Positions 41,093 to 49,145 of a stretch of DNA of 64,000 nt are shown here, one piece after another. Each line of letters starts with the position of its first letter. Within the stretch, counting starts at the first letter, position 1. Below the pieces are notes generated by a model. The model was not told the DNA's origin. It saw nothing but the letters and a program-made list of their open reading frames with translations, and did no database searches. Position numbers and translations under genes: made by a program. Source of the DNA: a bacterium (GTDB lineage: Bacteria; Electryoneota; Electryoneia; Electryoneales; Electryoneaceae); assembly GCA_020444425.1 (NCBI GenBank), contig JAHLLB010000019.1, positions 1-64,000 on the forward strand. Direction: 5' to 3'.

Positions 41093-43153
41093 ATGTCGCG
41101 AATCCTGCTTGTAGACGATGAGGAACGGTTCCGGCAATCATTGTCGGAACGGTTGGAATTGCGCGGGTATGAGACCGTTGGGGCGTCCAACGGCGAGGAT
41201 GCGATTAAGCACATCCGCGCCAACCGTGACATCGAAGTGGTCGTGCTCGACCGCAAAATGCCGGGCATGAGCGGCGAACAGACGCTCAAGGAAATGAAGG
41301 AATTCCGTCCGGAGTTGCAGGTCGTCATTCTCACCGGCCACGGCGACCTGGAATCCGCCAAGGAAGCGGGCAAACTGGACGCGTTCAACTACCTCAGCAA
41401 GCCGGTTGATCTGGATCAGCTGATCACGATCATCGAAGCCGCGCGGGAGGAAAAGACTTACGCCGCCGTACGCTATGAAGTGCCGGTTATCGAACGTGGA
41501 TCGGTGTGGAAGTGGTTTCTCGGGTCGCACAATTCCCGGCCGCTGTTCATCATTGCCGGGCTGCTGATCTTCGCTACGCTGGCGTTGATGCCGCTGCCGC
41601 AACGGCTGGTCACATTGGTCAGCACGCCGAAAGCGCCGGCTGGTTCGGACATCATGGTGGACGCCGACATCCAGGGTTACGCTGACTATCGCAAGATGAA
41701 GCCGGGCGCGACGGTTGCCGATTTCTACAGCGAAAAAAATGACATGATGCGGGAGGTCGTGGCTGCGGACGGGTCGCACGGCAAAGCCCCGATGCTTCCC
41801 GAGCAGACTGCCCGCCGTGCGTTGATCATGCTCGCGCTGATCGTGCTGGCGGCGTTGTTCTGGGCGTCTGGAGCGGCACCGGTGGGCGTGACCGCGCTGC
41901 TGGTCGGGGTGGTGATGTATATCGGTGACATTCTGCCACCCGACCGTATCGCGCAGGCCTTCGCCAAGGACGCCGTCATCTTCATCTTCGGCGTGCTGGC
42001 GTTGTCCAAGGCGATCACCAAGACCGGGCTTGACCGTCGCATCGGCCTGTTCCTGCTCGCCCCAGCGAAGAACCTGACGCTGCTCCTGTTGCTTTTCCTG
42101 CCGATGTTGTCGGTGACCTGCTCGTTTGTCAGCGAACATGCGCTGGTCGCGTTCACGATGCCGCTGTTCGTGATGGTCTACGGCAACACCATGCGTTCGC
42201 TGAACATCAAACGCGACCGGTCGCTGATGGTGATGTTCGCACTCGCCCTGTGTTACGCCGCCAACTCTGGCGGGCCGGGATCGCCAGCTGCGGGCGGACG
42301 CAACGCGATCATGGTCGGCATCCTCGCCGACTACGGCATCGCGCCCAGTTTCAGCGAGTGGGTAACATACGGTCTGCCGCTGGTGCCGGTGATGTCGTTC
42401 TGCGTCGGGCTGTATTTCTGGCTCACGTTGCGCCGGAAAACGCAGGTGAAGACGCTGAACGTGAACAGCATCGTGCGGCGCGCGTCGGAGAAGATCGGCC
42501 CGATGACACGCGAGGAATACGTCACCTTGTTCGTGCTGCTCGGCGTGATCGTATTGTGGGTGACGATGTCCAGCAAGCTCGGCATGGGCGGGCCGGTTAT
42601 CCTCGGCCTGGTGGTGCTCAATCTGCTGCGAGTGCTGAGCTGGCGCGACATCGCCAACATTCACTGGGAGGTGGTGTTCCTCTACGCATCCGCCAGCGCC
42701 ATCGGCAAGGGCCTGGCGGTGACCGGCGCCGCGCTGTTCATGGCGGATGGTTTCGTCAGCATTCTGCCCGACATGATGCGTTCCGGGATTGGCTTGGCAG
42801 TCGCAACCAGTATCTTCACCGGAACTGTTACCAACTTCATGAGTGATGGCGCGACGGTTGCCGCGATTGGTCCGATCACGGTACCGATGGCCACCATCGC
42901 CGGGATTCACCCGTGGATGGTCGGCTTTGCGACGGCGTACGCGTCCTCGTTCGCCCACATGCTGATTATCGGGACGCCGTCCAACGCGCTGGCCTACGCA
43001 CTGGCGAAAGACCCTGTCACCGGTGAACAACTGGTTACGCTGGGCGATTTCCTCAAGCACGGCTTCATGATCCTGCTGATCTCGTTCGTTGTGCTGTGGG
43101 CATGGGCATTCTTCGGCTACTGGCAGTGGATCGGATTCCCGCCGGTCGGATAA
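41093..43153 (+). CDS. Response-regulator receiver domain fused to SLC13/DASS transporter
   Basis: The protein has 686 residues. Residues 1-125 are a complete receiver domain: acidic pair D8/D9, phospho-acceptor D53 (VVVLDRKMPGMSG), T81 (VVILTGHGD) and K103 (NYLSKPVD). A TM helix follows (about 145-165), then a loop of some 75 residues (about 166-240), and then an SLC13 core of about 11 helices to the C-terminus (VGVTALLVGVVMYIGDILPPDRI, AITKTGLDRRIGLFLL, GGPGSPAAGGRNAIMVGIL). Both SNT-type ion motifs are altered: SEHAL and SDGAT. The fusion is in one frame with no break. I infer anion uptake switched by phosphorylation from the adjacent kinase. Confidence 0.88.
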   Translation: MSRILLVDDEERFRQSLSERLELRGYETVGASNGEDAIKHIRANRDIEVVVLDRKMPGMSGEQTLKEMKEFRPELQVVILTGHGDLESAKEAGKLDAFNYLSKPVDLDQLITIIEAAREEKTYAAVRYEVPVIERGSVWKWFLGSHNSRPLFIIAGLLIFATLALMPLPQRLVTLVSTPKAPAGSDIMVDADIQGYADYRKMKPGATVADFYSEKNDMMREVVAADGSHGKAPMLPEQTARRALIMLALIVLAALFWASGAAPVGVTALLVGVVMYIGDILPPDRIAQAFAKDAVIFIFGVLALSKAITKTGLDRRIGLFLLAPAKNLTLLLLLFLPMLSVTCSFVSEHALVAFTMPLFVMVYGNTMRSLNIKRDRSLMVMFALALCYAANSGGPGSPAAGGRNAIMVGILADYGIAPSFSEWVTYGLPLVPVMSFCVGLYFWLTLRRKTQVKTLNVNSIVRRASEKIGPMTREEYVTLFVLLGVIVLWVTMSSKLGMGGPVILGLVVLNLLRVLSWRDIANIHWEVVFLYASASAIGKGLAVTGAALFMADGFVSILPDMMRSGIGLAVATSIFTGTVTNFMSDGATVAAIGPITVPMATIAGIHPWMVGFATAYASSFAHMLIIGTPSNALAYALAKDPVTGEQLVTLGDFLKHGFMILLISFVVLWAWAFFGYWQWIGFPPVG

Positions 43154-43248
43154 CAGCGAGGAATCCGAAGGGTGTCCCGGGACGTCTCGCGACCCGGGTG
43201 TCAATGGACAGAAAGACCTGAGGTTTGCATCAGGAAGGAGTATAGATC

Positions 43249-43788
43249 ATGAGTACGCAGAACGATTTTCCCGGTGACCCGGTTCGTGAGGAAACCTGGT
43301 CGGGCACGCCGATCCGGTTGCTGATCATCGACGACGAAACCAGCTTCCTCAACGCCATCGCCCAGCGGTTGCAGATGCGTGGGTTTGATGTGACCACCGC
43401 GAGCAACGGCAATACCGCCATCGAAATCGCGCGCAAGCACAAGTTCGATCTCGCACTGCTCGACCTGAAGATGCCTGGTATGAGCGGCAAGCAGGTGCTG
43501 GAGGTACTGAAACAGGAGCACAAGTTCATCGAGGTGGTGATTCTGACTGGCCACGGGTCATTGGACAGCGCAGTTGAATGCACCAAACTCGGCGCGTTCG
43601 GTTACCTGCCAAAACCGTACGAACTGGAAAACCTGCTCGACACACTGAAGGATGCATTCACCGCACGAATGCGGAAGAAATTCGAATACGACCATGATCG
43701 GATGGAAGAAATCCTCAGCCTCGCGACCGGCGAGAGTGCGCTTGGCATTCTTCGCAGGCTGAAAGAGATGGACACGCCGGAGAAGTGA
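43249..43788 (+). CDS. Stand-alone response regulator (receiver plus helical tail)
   Basis: The protein has 179 residues. The receiver has D28/D29, phospho-acceptor D72 (LALLDLKMPGMSG), T100 (VVILTGHGS) and K122 (GYLPKPYE). A C-terminal tail of about 50 residues (ARMRKKFEYDHDRMEEILSL...LKEMD) is predicted helical and has no DNA-binding motif. The receiver is a close relative of the one fused to the transporter (shared LKMPGMSG and VVILTGHG surroundings), so a duplication is likely. It may be a phosphate sink or a partner of the kinase or transporter. GGAAGGAG precedes the ATG. Confidence 0.86.
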   Translation: MSTQNDFPGDPVREETWSGTPIRLLIIDDETSFLNAIAQRLQMRGFDVTTASNGNTAIEIARKHKFDLALLDLKMPGMSGKQVLEVLKQEHKFIEVVILTGHGSLDSAVECTKLGAFGYLPKPYELENLLDTLKDAFTARMRKKFEYDHDRMEEILSLATGESALGILRRLKEMDTPEK

Positions 43789-43959
43789 CGGGAGGAATAC
43801 TTCCCAACAATTTCGGGTTCGAACAGTTCTTCTTCACGCCGGGCTGAACTCACCTGAGCAGCATTGCGTCAGGATTTCATCAAGTCCGTCGGGGAAGAAC
43901 CCTGTGTTCTGTGTTTGGCTTTACGGAACCATGGGTCAAGTTGTCCCGTGTCTTGCCGC
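43789..43959. other. Intergenic, no gene
   Basis: Nothing with coding character is seen here. No clear terminator follows the receiver gene. Confidence 0.4.
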
Positions 43960-43986
43960 AACAGGTTTGTGTCCTGTCGGGGGTAC
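43960..43986 (+). repeat. Second copy of the tRNA-Arg 3' end (candidate att site)
   Basis: The 27 bases here equal the 3' end of the truncated tRNA at 34385-34411 except for two changes in the T-loop (TTTGTGT in place of TTCGAGT). The T-stem ACAGG/CCTGT and acceptor strand CGGGGGTACC are kept. No foldable tRNA body lies upstream. In the same orientation as the first copy, it marks the possible far end of an island spanning about 9.6 kb. Confidence 0.55.
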
Positions 43987-44653
43987 CAGTATTGAGACGG
44001 ATTTGCAGAAAATTTCTCAGCCCCAGCACCCTCTCCTCGGATTCACCCCCTGCCCTGCCGTTCGTGGATTGCCGGCATGGAGCCGGTCCAGCCCACCGTA
44101 CGAGGTCATTCGCGTCACACTTGTACGAGCCGTCGCCACAACCCCCGAACTCATCGCTGCCCATACCCGAATCCATCACCGTGGCCCGAATTCAACCTCG
44201 CACGTGCGCCAACCCATCACGGCAAACCTGTCGTGTATCGGTGGATGTGAACGTTTTGTTCCATGCGTTGAACATTCCTTTCGCTCGTTACACGGCTACC
44301 CTGTTCGTCGCGTGATCTGCGCGAAAGTTAGGATCGATGGCACAAAACCTGAACCAGCGAGTGTACCAAGTGGACGCACGGGTTCGAGCTCTCCGGCCTG
44401 GTCAACGCTTCCATTGTCCCGGAACTGGCATTTTTCCGGGTTGGCTGTAGACTGACGGTTTTCATCTCGTTGTCCTCCGGTTTGATTCTCGGTACTCCAC
44501 CTGTGAAAAAAGCAATCATCGTGCAACCTGGAAATCCTACGCCGAGCCGCGTTCGCTCCGAGCAGGTATGGAAGTTGCGAATGTTAGAGTTTCCGAACAC
44601 GAAACGATTTCCAGGCGGCAGGTGACCTTGTATTCTGAACAACGAAGAGGCTT
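43987..44653. other. Intergenic stretch before the copper region, no gene
   Basis: An open frame crosses part of this stretch (43904-44455), but its composition is not protein-like: scattered Cys and Pro, no conserved motif, and it runs through the tRNA-like repeat. I could not recognise a sigma-54 or copper-regulator site before the ATPase. Confidence 0.45.
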
Positions 44654-46807
44654 ATGATGGATAAGCGTAACCATGACCACAAGCAGCAGGAACGAGGCGG
44701 TCAGCACAAACAGGCGGATCCAGATGATCATGGACACACGCAGCATGCGTCCGCTACGGACGAAGCCCATGATCAGGATCAGCACGGACAGGGTGGACAT
44801 GACGGACACGGCGGTCATGACAGTCACAATGAACATGAGGGGCATGATCACCACGATCACCACGCGATGATGATTCGTGATTTCCGGCGACGGTTCTGGG
44901 TGTCGATTGTGCTCACCCTGCCGATTCTTGCCCTCGCGCCGATGATTCAGCAGTGGCTGGGTCTTGGTGACGCTATTGCGTTCCCGGGCGATTCGTGGGT
45001 GATGTTCGCTCTTTCGACGGCCCTGTTCTTCTACGGCGGCTGGCCGTTCCTGAAGGGCATGTTCAGCGAACTCGGCGAACGCAATCCGGGGATGATGACT
45101 CTGATCGGGTTTGCGATTTCCGTCGCCTTCGGCTACAGCGCGGCGGTCAATCTCGGTCTTTCCGGCCACACTTTCTTCTGGGAGCTGGCGACCCTGATTG
45201 ACGTGATGCTGCTCGGCCACTGGATCGAGATGCGATCCGTGATGGGAGCGTCCAGGGCGTTGGAAGAATTATCGAAACTGATGCCTTCAACCACGACTCG
45301 TGTCAACGAAGACGGGTCCACCGAAGAAGTATCGATCAAGGATCTGAACTCCGGCGACATCGTGCTGGTCAAACCGGGTGAGAAAATCCCTGCGGATGGC
45401 GCGGTCGTGGACGGCAAAAGCTCGGTCAACGAAGCGATGATCACCGGCGAATCGGTACCTGTAACCAAGCAGGAATCCGACGAGGTGATCGGTGGTTCGG
45501 TGAACGGGGAAGGTTCGCTAAAGGTCGAAGTGAAGGGTACCGGCGAAGATTCCTATCTCTCGCGGATGGTGAATCTCGTTCGAGATGCGCAAGCCTCCAA
45601 GTCGAAGACCCAGAACTTCGCCGACCGTGCCGCGCGTTGGTTGACAGCGATTGCGCTATCGTCCGGCACGATCACCTTTGCCGCGTGGCTGATCTTCAGC
45701 GACGAGAATGTCACCTTCGCGATGGCCCGCGCGGTGACAGTGATGGTGATCGCCTGCCCGCACGCCCTCGGACTCGCGATTCCGTTGGTGGTCGCGGTGT
45801 CCACGGCTCAATCGGCGAAGAACGGCCTGCTGATTCGTAACCGGAACGCGTTCGAACGCGCTCGCGACCTGCAGGCGATCATTTTCGACAAGACGGGCAC
45901 GCTGACCCTCGGCGAGTTCGGTGTCACCGATACCGTCCCGTTCGGCGAACAGTACGGTGAAGACGATGTCCTGCGGCTTGCGGCGGCGGTTGAAAGCGAA
46001 TCGGAGCATCCACTGGCGAAGGGTATTGTCGATGCGGTTGACGAAACGCCGCAGGTGAAGGAGTTCAATTCCATCGCCGGCACCGGCGCAGAAGGTGACG
46101 TCGACGGTAAGCATGTGCAGGTCGTCCGTCCCAGCTTCCTCGAGGAAAACGGGATGCAACTTGACCGGCAGGACAAGCTTGACGAACTCGCTGGTCAGGG
46201 CAAGACCGTCGTCGTTGTGATCGTTGATGACCAGCCCGTGGGCGCGATTGCCCTCGCCGACATCATCCGTGACGAGTCAAAGGAAGCGGTCAAGCTGCTG
46301 AAATCGATGAACTTTCGCACCATCATGCTGACCGGCGACAACAAGCAGGTGGCGGAGTATGTGGCTGGCGAAATCGGCATTGACGACGTGTTTGCGGAAG
46401 TCCGTCCAGACGGCAAGGCCGACAAGGTCAAGGAAGTGCAGAAGGACGGAACAATCACCGCGATGGTCGGTGACGGCGTCAACGACGCCCCTGCGCTGGC
46501 GACGGCGGATGTCGGAATTGCAATTGGTGCCGGAACCGACGTTGCGGCGGAAACGGCTGATGTGATCCTGGTCCGTGACAATCCGTTGGACGCCGCTTCG
46601 GTCGTCCGGTTCTCGCGCGCGACCTACAAGAAGATGATCCAGAATTTGTGGTGGGCGACGGGTTACAACGCCATCGCAATTCCGCTTGCAGCCGGTGTGC
46701 TGTTCTGGGCGGGGATTATCCTCAACCCGGCTGTTGGTGCGGCCCTGATGAGCGTGTCAACGGTTGTCGTCGCGATCAACGCGCGGCTGCTGCACGTGGA
46801 GAAGTAA
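44654..46807 (+). CDS. Copper-translocating P1B-type ATPase, CopB-like
   Basis: The protein has 717 residues. The N-terminus (1-75) is a His/Asp-rich metal-binding tail (HDGHGGHDSHNEHEGHDHHDHH) rather than a CxxC domain. The core has the TGES actuator motif (ITGESVP), the membrane site ACPHALG (CPH type, P1B-3), phosphorylation motif DKTGTLT, the SEHPLA nucleotide-binding loop, and the hinge GDGVNDAPAL. CPH-type pumps export Cu(II) or Cu(I) across the inner membrane. The gene opens the metal-resistance region. ATGATG gives two near-equivalent starts. Confidence 0.92.
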   Translation: MMDKRNHDHKQQERGGQHKQADPDDHGHTQHASATDEAHDQDQHGQGGHDGHGGHDSHNEHEGHDHHDHHAMMIRDFRRRFWVSIVLTLPILALAPMIQQWLGLGDAIAFPGDSWVMFALSTALFFYGGWPFLKGMFSELGERNPGMMTLIGFAISVAFGYSAAVNLGLSGHTFFWELATLIDVMLLGHWIEMRSVMGASRALEELSKLMPSTTTRVNEDGSTEEVSIKDLNSGDIVLVKPGEKIPADGAVVDGKSSVNEAMITGESVPVTKQESDEVIGGSVNGEGSLKVEVKGTGEDSYLSRMVNLVRDAQASKSKTQNFADRAARWLTAIALSSGTITFAAWLIFSDENVTFAMARAVTVMVIACPHALGLAIPLVVAVSTAQSAKNGLLIRNRNAFERARDLQAIIFDKTGTLTLGEFGVTDTVPFGEQYGEDDVLRLAAAVESESEHPLAKGIVDAVDETPQVKEFNSIAGTGAEGDVDGKHVQVVRPSFLEENGMQLDRQDKLDELAGQGKTVVVVIVDDQPVGAIALADIIRDESKEAVKLLKSMNFRTIMLTGDNKQVAEYVAGEIGIDDVFAEVRPDGKADKVKEVQKDGTITAMVGDGVNDAPALATADVGIAIGAGTDVAAETADVILVRDNPLDAASVVRFSRATYKKMIQNLWWATGYNAIAIPLAAGVLFWAGIILNPAVGAALMSVSTVVVAINARLLHVEK

Positions 46808-46890
46808 TTGTCTACGCGTGATCAGGTTTCGCGCGACGAGACACGAGGTGTATTGACGTATTGAACGAGTTGTTTGAGAGGAGGCAAACC

Positions 46891-47136
46891 ATGGTTGACT
46901 GGGGCTGGCATATGGGCGGTTTTGGCATGCTGATCTGGATCGCGGTCATCGTCCTGGTGGTCTGGCTGATTGTGCGGGTGACGACGCAGGGAAACGCAGG
47001 GCGGTCCGATTCGACCCGTTCGGGAAATGGATCCTCGACTGAGAGTGCAAAGGAAGTTCTCGATCGGCGGTTCGCTCAGGGAGAAATTACACGTGAACAG
47101 TATCTACAGATGAAAAAGGACTTGGGCGGCGATTGA
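46891..47136 (+). CDS. Small membrane protein with SHOCT domain
   Basis: The protein has 81 residues: a short Trp/Gly-rich start (MVDWGWHMGGFGML), one membrane helix (about 10-28), a Ser/Gly linker, and a C-terminal SHOCT helix-turn (AKEVLDRRFAQGEITREQYLQMKKDL). Such proteins often sit beside copper ATPases; their function is not known. The ATG at 46891 follows GAGGAGG. It lies 83 bp after the ATPase and ahead of the palindrome at 47238. Confidence 0.85.
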   Translation: MVDWGWHMGGFGMLIWIAVIVLVVWLIVRVTTQGNAGRSDSTRSGNGSSTESAKEVLDRRFAQGEITREQYLQMKKDLGGD

Positions 47137-47237
47137 GAACGAGGCGTAGTGTGGCGGCTGCGGCGGAAAAACGGATGCACCCGCTCCATGATTCCATTTT
47201 CCTGGGGGTTGTGGACAGGAATTCTTAGCCCGGCCAA

Positions 47238-47276
47238 ACTGAAAATTGTCTTCAATGGTTGAATGCAATGTTCAGT
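47238..47276. promoter_or_regulatory. 39-bp imperfect palindrome, candidate activator site
   Basis: The arms ACTGAA, ATTG and TTCAA are mirrored by TTGAA, CAAT and TTCAGT around a TGG centre, with about 15 of 18 arm positions pairing. It is centred near 47257, about 100 bp before the expected start of transcription from the sigma-54 promoter at 47329. It could also fold in RNA, but no T-run follows, so activator binding is the better reading. Confidence 0.5.
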
Positions 47277-47328
47277 CGCTCCGCCGCCAAGACAGATGTA
47301 AACTATTGATAAATAGCGATATCCTATC

Positions 47329-47344
47329 TGGCACTTGCTTTGCA
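47329..47344 (+). promoter_or_regulatory. Sigma-54 promoter before the secreted protein
   Basis: TGGCACTTGCTTTGCA matches the consensus TGGCACG-N4-TTGCA at all but one fixed base, with GG and GC ten bases apart. Transcription would begin near 47355, giving a leader of about 70 bases to the ATG at 47424. Confidence 0.75.
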
Positions 47345-47423
47345 TCAAGATCTGAGAACGTGAAATAGCCCGGTGGAAACAGGAGCATCTTTTCCATTGG
47401 GCACAAACAGAAGGAGACGGAAC

Positions 47424-48743
47424 ATGTCCTTGCGATGGTTCTTGGTGATGGTAACGCTGCTGGTTGCCGGAGCAGCAACCGCCCAAATGACAGGCACCGT
47501 GGCTGGTACGGTTACCGATCTTGACGGCCAACCGCTTGAAAACGCTTATGTGACTCTTCATGATGGCGAACACCACGGTGGCGGAGGTCATCATGGTGGC
47601 GGTGGAATGATGGGTGATTACGAAACCTGGACCGGTGCCGATGGCACATTCTCCATTACGGAGGTCGAAACCGGCGACTATCTGGCTCGTGCCATGCTTT
47701 CAGGATTCGGGATGGACGAAATCGAGATCACAGTCGAGGCAAACCAGACGGTGACCGTGGATTTCGTGCTTGAGACCGGTGGTCACCAAGGCGGCCACGG
47801 CATGCATGAGTGGGAGGAAGTCGATCTAGCCGGGTGGACAATTGTCGTGGAAGACGACTGGCATGACTTCTACTATCTCGACGAAGAGAACGACGGAGAA
47901 GCTGAGTATCACCTCGGATTCGGCCCCCCGGGATATGAACCTCCCGGTGACATTGAACTGCCACAGGACGGTGACGAAATCACGATCACCGGCGGCCTGA
48001 TGATGATGGGCGGCTGGGGCAACGACCTGCCGATGGTGATGGTCTTCACCTTGAACGGTGAGACGTGGTTTGAACCCGATTCCATGGGTGGTCAGCACAA
48101 CGGTCATGGTGGCGAGTGGCACCAGGATCATGATAACTGCATGTTTGAACAGCCGACCTTCCAGGGTGCGGAAGGCTGGGTGCTCGTTGACGACGACGCG
48201 GACGGCCACAACCGTTTCTGGCTCGACGTGGATGACGATCAGCAGGCTGATCTGCGTCTTTCATACGGACTCATGGAATACTCACCTGGTAACGAAGCAC
48301 ACCGCCCCACTCAAGGCGACTGGGTTGAACTGAGCGGGGGTTGGATCGAAGGTTGCCCTGAGCATCCAACACTCGTTGTTTACGAGCAGAACGGTTTGTT
48401 CTGGCGTGAACCCGGTGACACCACCGGCCTCCAGGCCACCGGCCTTAGTGTGGGCGAACCGGGAGATGGCGCGGTCCCTGTTGACCATCTCATGGTAACC
48501 GCCTATCCGAACCCGTTCAATCCGAAAACAACGTTGCAGGTCTCACTTCCGGAGCAGGCGAATCTTACGGTGTCTGTCTTCGACGTATTGGGCCGTCAAA
48601 TGCAGTCGTTTGACCGGGGTCTTGTAAACGCAGGCGTGCATCAGTTTACCGTGGATGCATCCGGCTGGTCCTCCGGTATTTACTTTGTGCGGATTCAAGC
48701 CGGAAGCGCGCAGCAGATAACCAAGATTCAGCTGATGAAATAA
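47424..48743 (+). CDS. Secreted protein: carboxypeptidase-regulatory domain, duplicated unknown domain, T9SS sorting tail
   Basis: The protein has 439 residues and a signal peptide (1-21, ending ATAQ). A CarboxypepD_reg-like beta-sandwich (TGTVAGTVTDLDGQPLENAYV) has a His/Gly loop (EHHGGGGHHGGGGMM). Two tandem copies of an unrecognised domain of about 85 residues follow: each starts GW-x2-V-x-DD, holds a YxLD or FWLD strand, and ends NGxxWxEP or NGxFWREP. The C-terminus is a type-A sorting domain (AYPNPFNPKTTLQVSL...IYFVRIQAG). I infer an exported, possibly copper-binding protein. The ATG at 47424 follows AAGGAGACGG. Confidence 0.8.
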   Translation: MSLRWFLVMVTLLVAGAATAQMTGTVAGTVTDLDGQPLENAYVTLHDGEHHGGGGHHGGGGMMGDYETWTGADGTFSITEVETGDYLARAMLSGFGMDEIEITVEANQTVTVDFVLETGGHQGGHGMHEWEEVDLAGWTIVVEDDWHDFYYLDEENDGEAEYHLGFGPPGYEPPGDIELPQDGDEITITGGLMMMGGWGNDLPMVMVFTLNGETWFEPDSMGGQHNGHGGEWHQDHDNCMFEQPTFQGAEGWVLVDDDADGHNRFWLDVDDDQQADLRLSYGLMEYSPGNEAHRPTQGDWVELSGGWIEGCPEHPTLVVYEQNGLFWREPGDTTGLQATGLSVGEPGDGAVPVDHLMVTAYPNPFNPKTTLQVSLPEQANLTVSVFDVLGRQMQSFDRGLVNAGVHQFTVDASGWSSGIYFVRIQAGSAQQITKIQLMK

Positions 48744-48796
48744 CCCCTTGGGATCGCTGACACTTCGATCTCATGCGTGGTGATTCCTTTCTTAAC

Positions 48797-48829
48797 CGGC
48801 CGGTGCTATAGCGTAGCACCGGCCGTTTT
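48797..48829 (+). terminator. Rho-independent terminator after the secreted protein
   Basis: CGGCCGGTGCTA and TAGCACCGGCCG form a perfect 12-bp stem with a five-base loop, followed by TTTTC. It isolates the secreted-protein transcript from the efflux operon. Confidence 0.9.
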
Positions 48830-48978
48830 CTCGTCTTTCAATCTCAACCAGCCGAATTCTATCGTCCCGGTCTCCTCACTTTCACTTCGTACGCTGACCA
48901 CCTCACCCGGCAGATCGAATTCTGTCATGTCAACCGTTTCACTCGTTTGACAACGGGTTGAACTACGGCCAGGATAGA

Positions 48979-49007
48979 CTTTCAAGGGATTTCGTTTCAC
49001 TTGAAAG
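48979..49007. promoter_or_regulatory. Inverted repeat, candidate activator site for the efflux operon
   Basis: CTTTCAAG-N13-CTTGAAAG is a perfect 8-bp inverted repeat about 100 bp upstream of the sigma-54 promoter at 49081. The TTCAA/TTGAA core is shared with the palindrome at 47238-47276, though the spacing differs. It may bind the NtrC-type regulator encoded at 57810. Confidence 0.45.
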
Positions 49008-49080
49008 AAAGGTTCAATTCTACGAAAGTGCCGGGCCACAATTTTGATCTATGATTATGTTAAACAGTAGGTTGCGTTAA

Positions 49081-49096
49081 TGGCATGCGGGTTGCA
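49081..49096 (+). promoter_or_regulatory. Sigma-54 promoter of the copper efflux operon
   Basis: TGGCATGCGGGTTGCA differs from the consensus TGGCACG-N4-TTGCA at one base, and GG/GC spacing is exact. Transcription would begin near 49107. This excludes an apparent ATG at 49080 and supports the ATG at 49146 as the start of the outer-membrane factor. Confidence 0.75.
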
Positions 49097-49145
49097 ATCA
49101 GAAGAATTAAACAGCAACGCGAACCCAAGTGCCGGTACATCGCAC

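Noticed and set aside
41138-43204. Very long minus-strand frame opposite the receiver-SLC13 gene
   Set aside because: It is rich in Arg, His and Gln, has no domain, and mirrors the codon bias of the real gene.
43904-44455. Possible small protein gene before the copper ATPase
   Set aside because: The composition is random-like, and the frame runs through the tRNA-like repeat. No ribosome site or conserved motif was found.
44460-44653. Sigma-54 or copper-regulator site before the P1B ATPase
   Set aside because: I scanned for GG-N10-GC and for CueR- or CopY-type repeats and found no match worth reporting.
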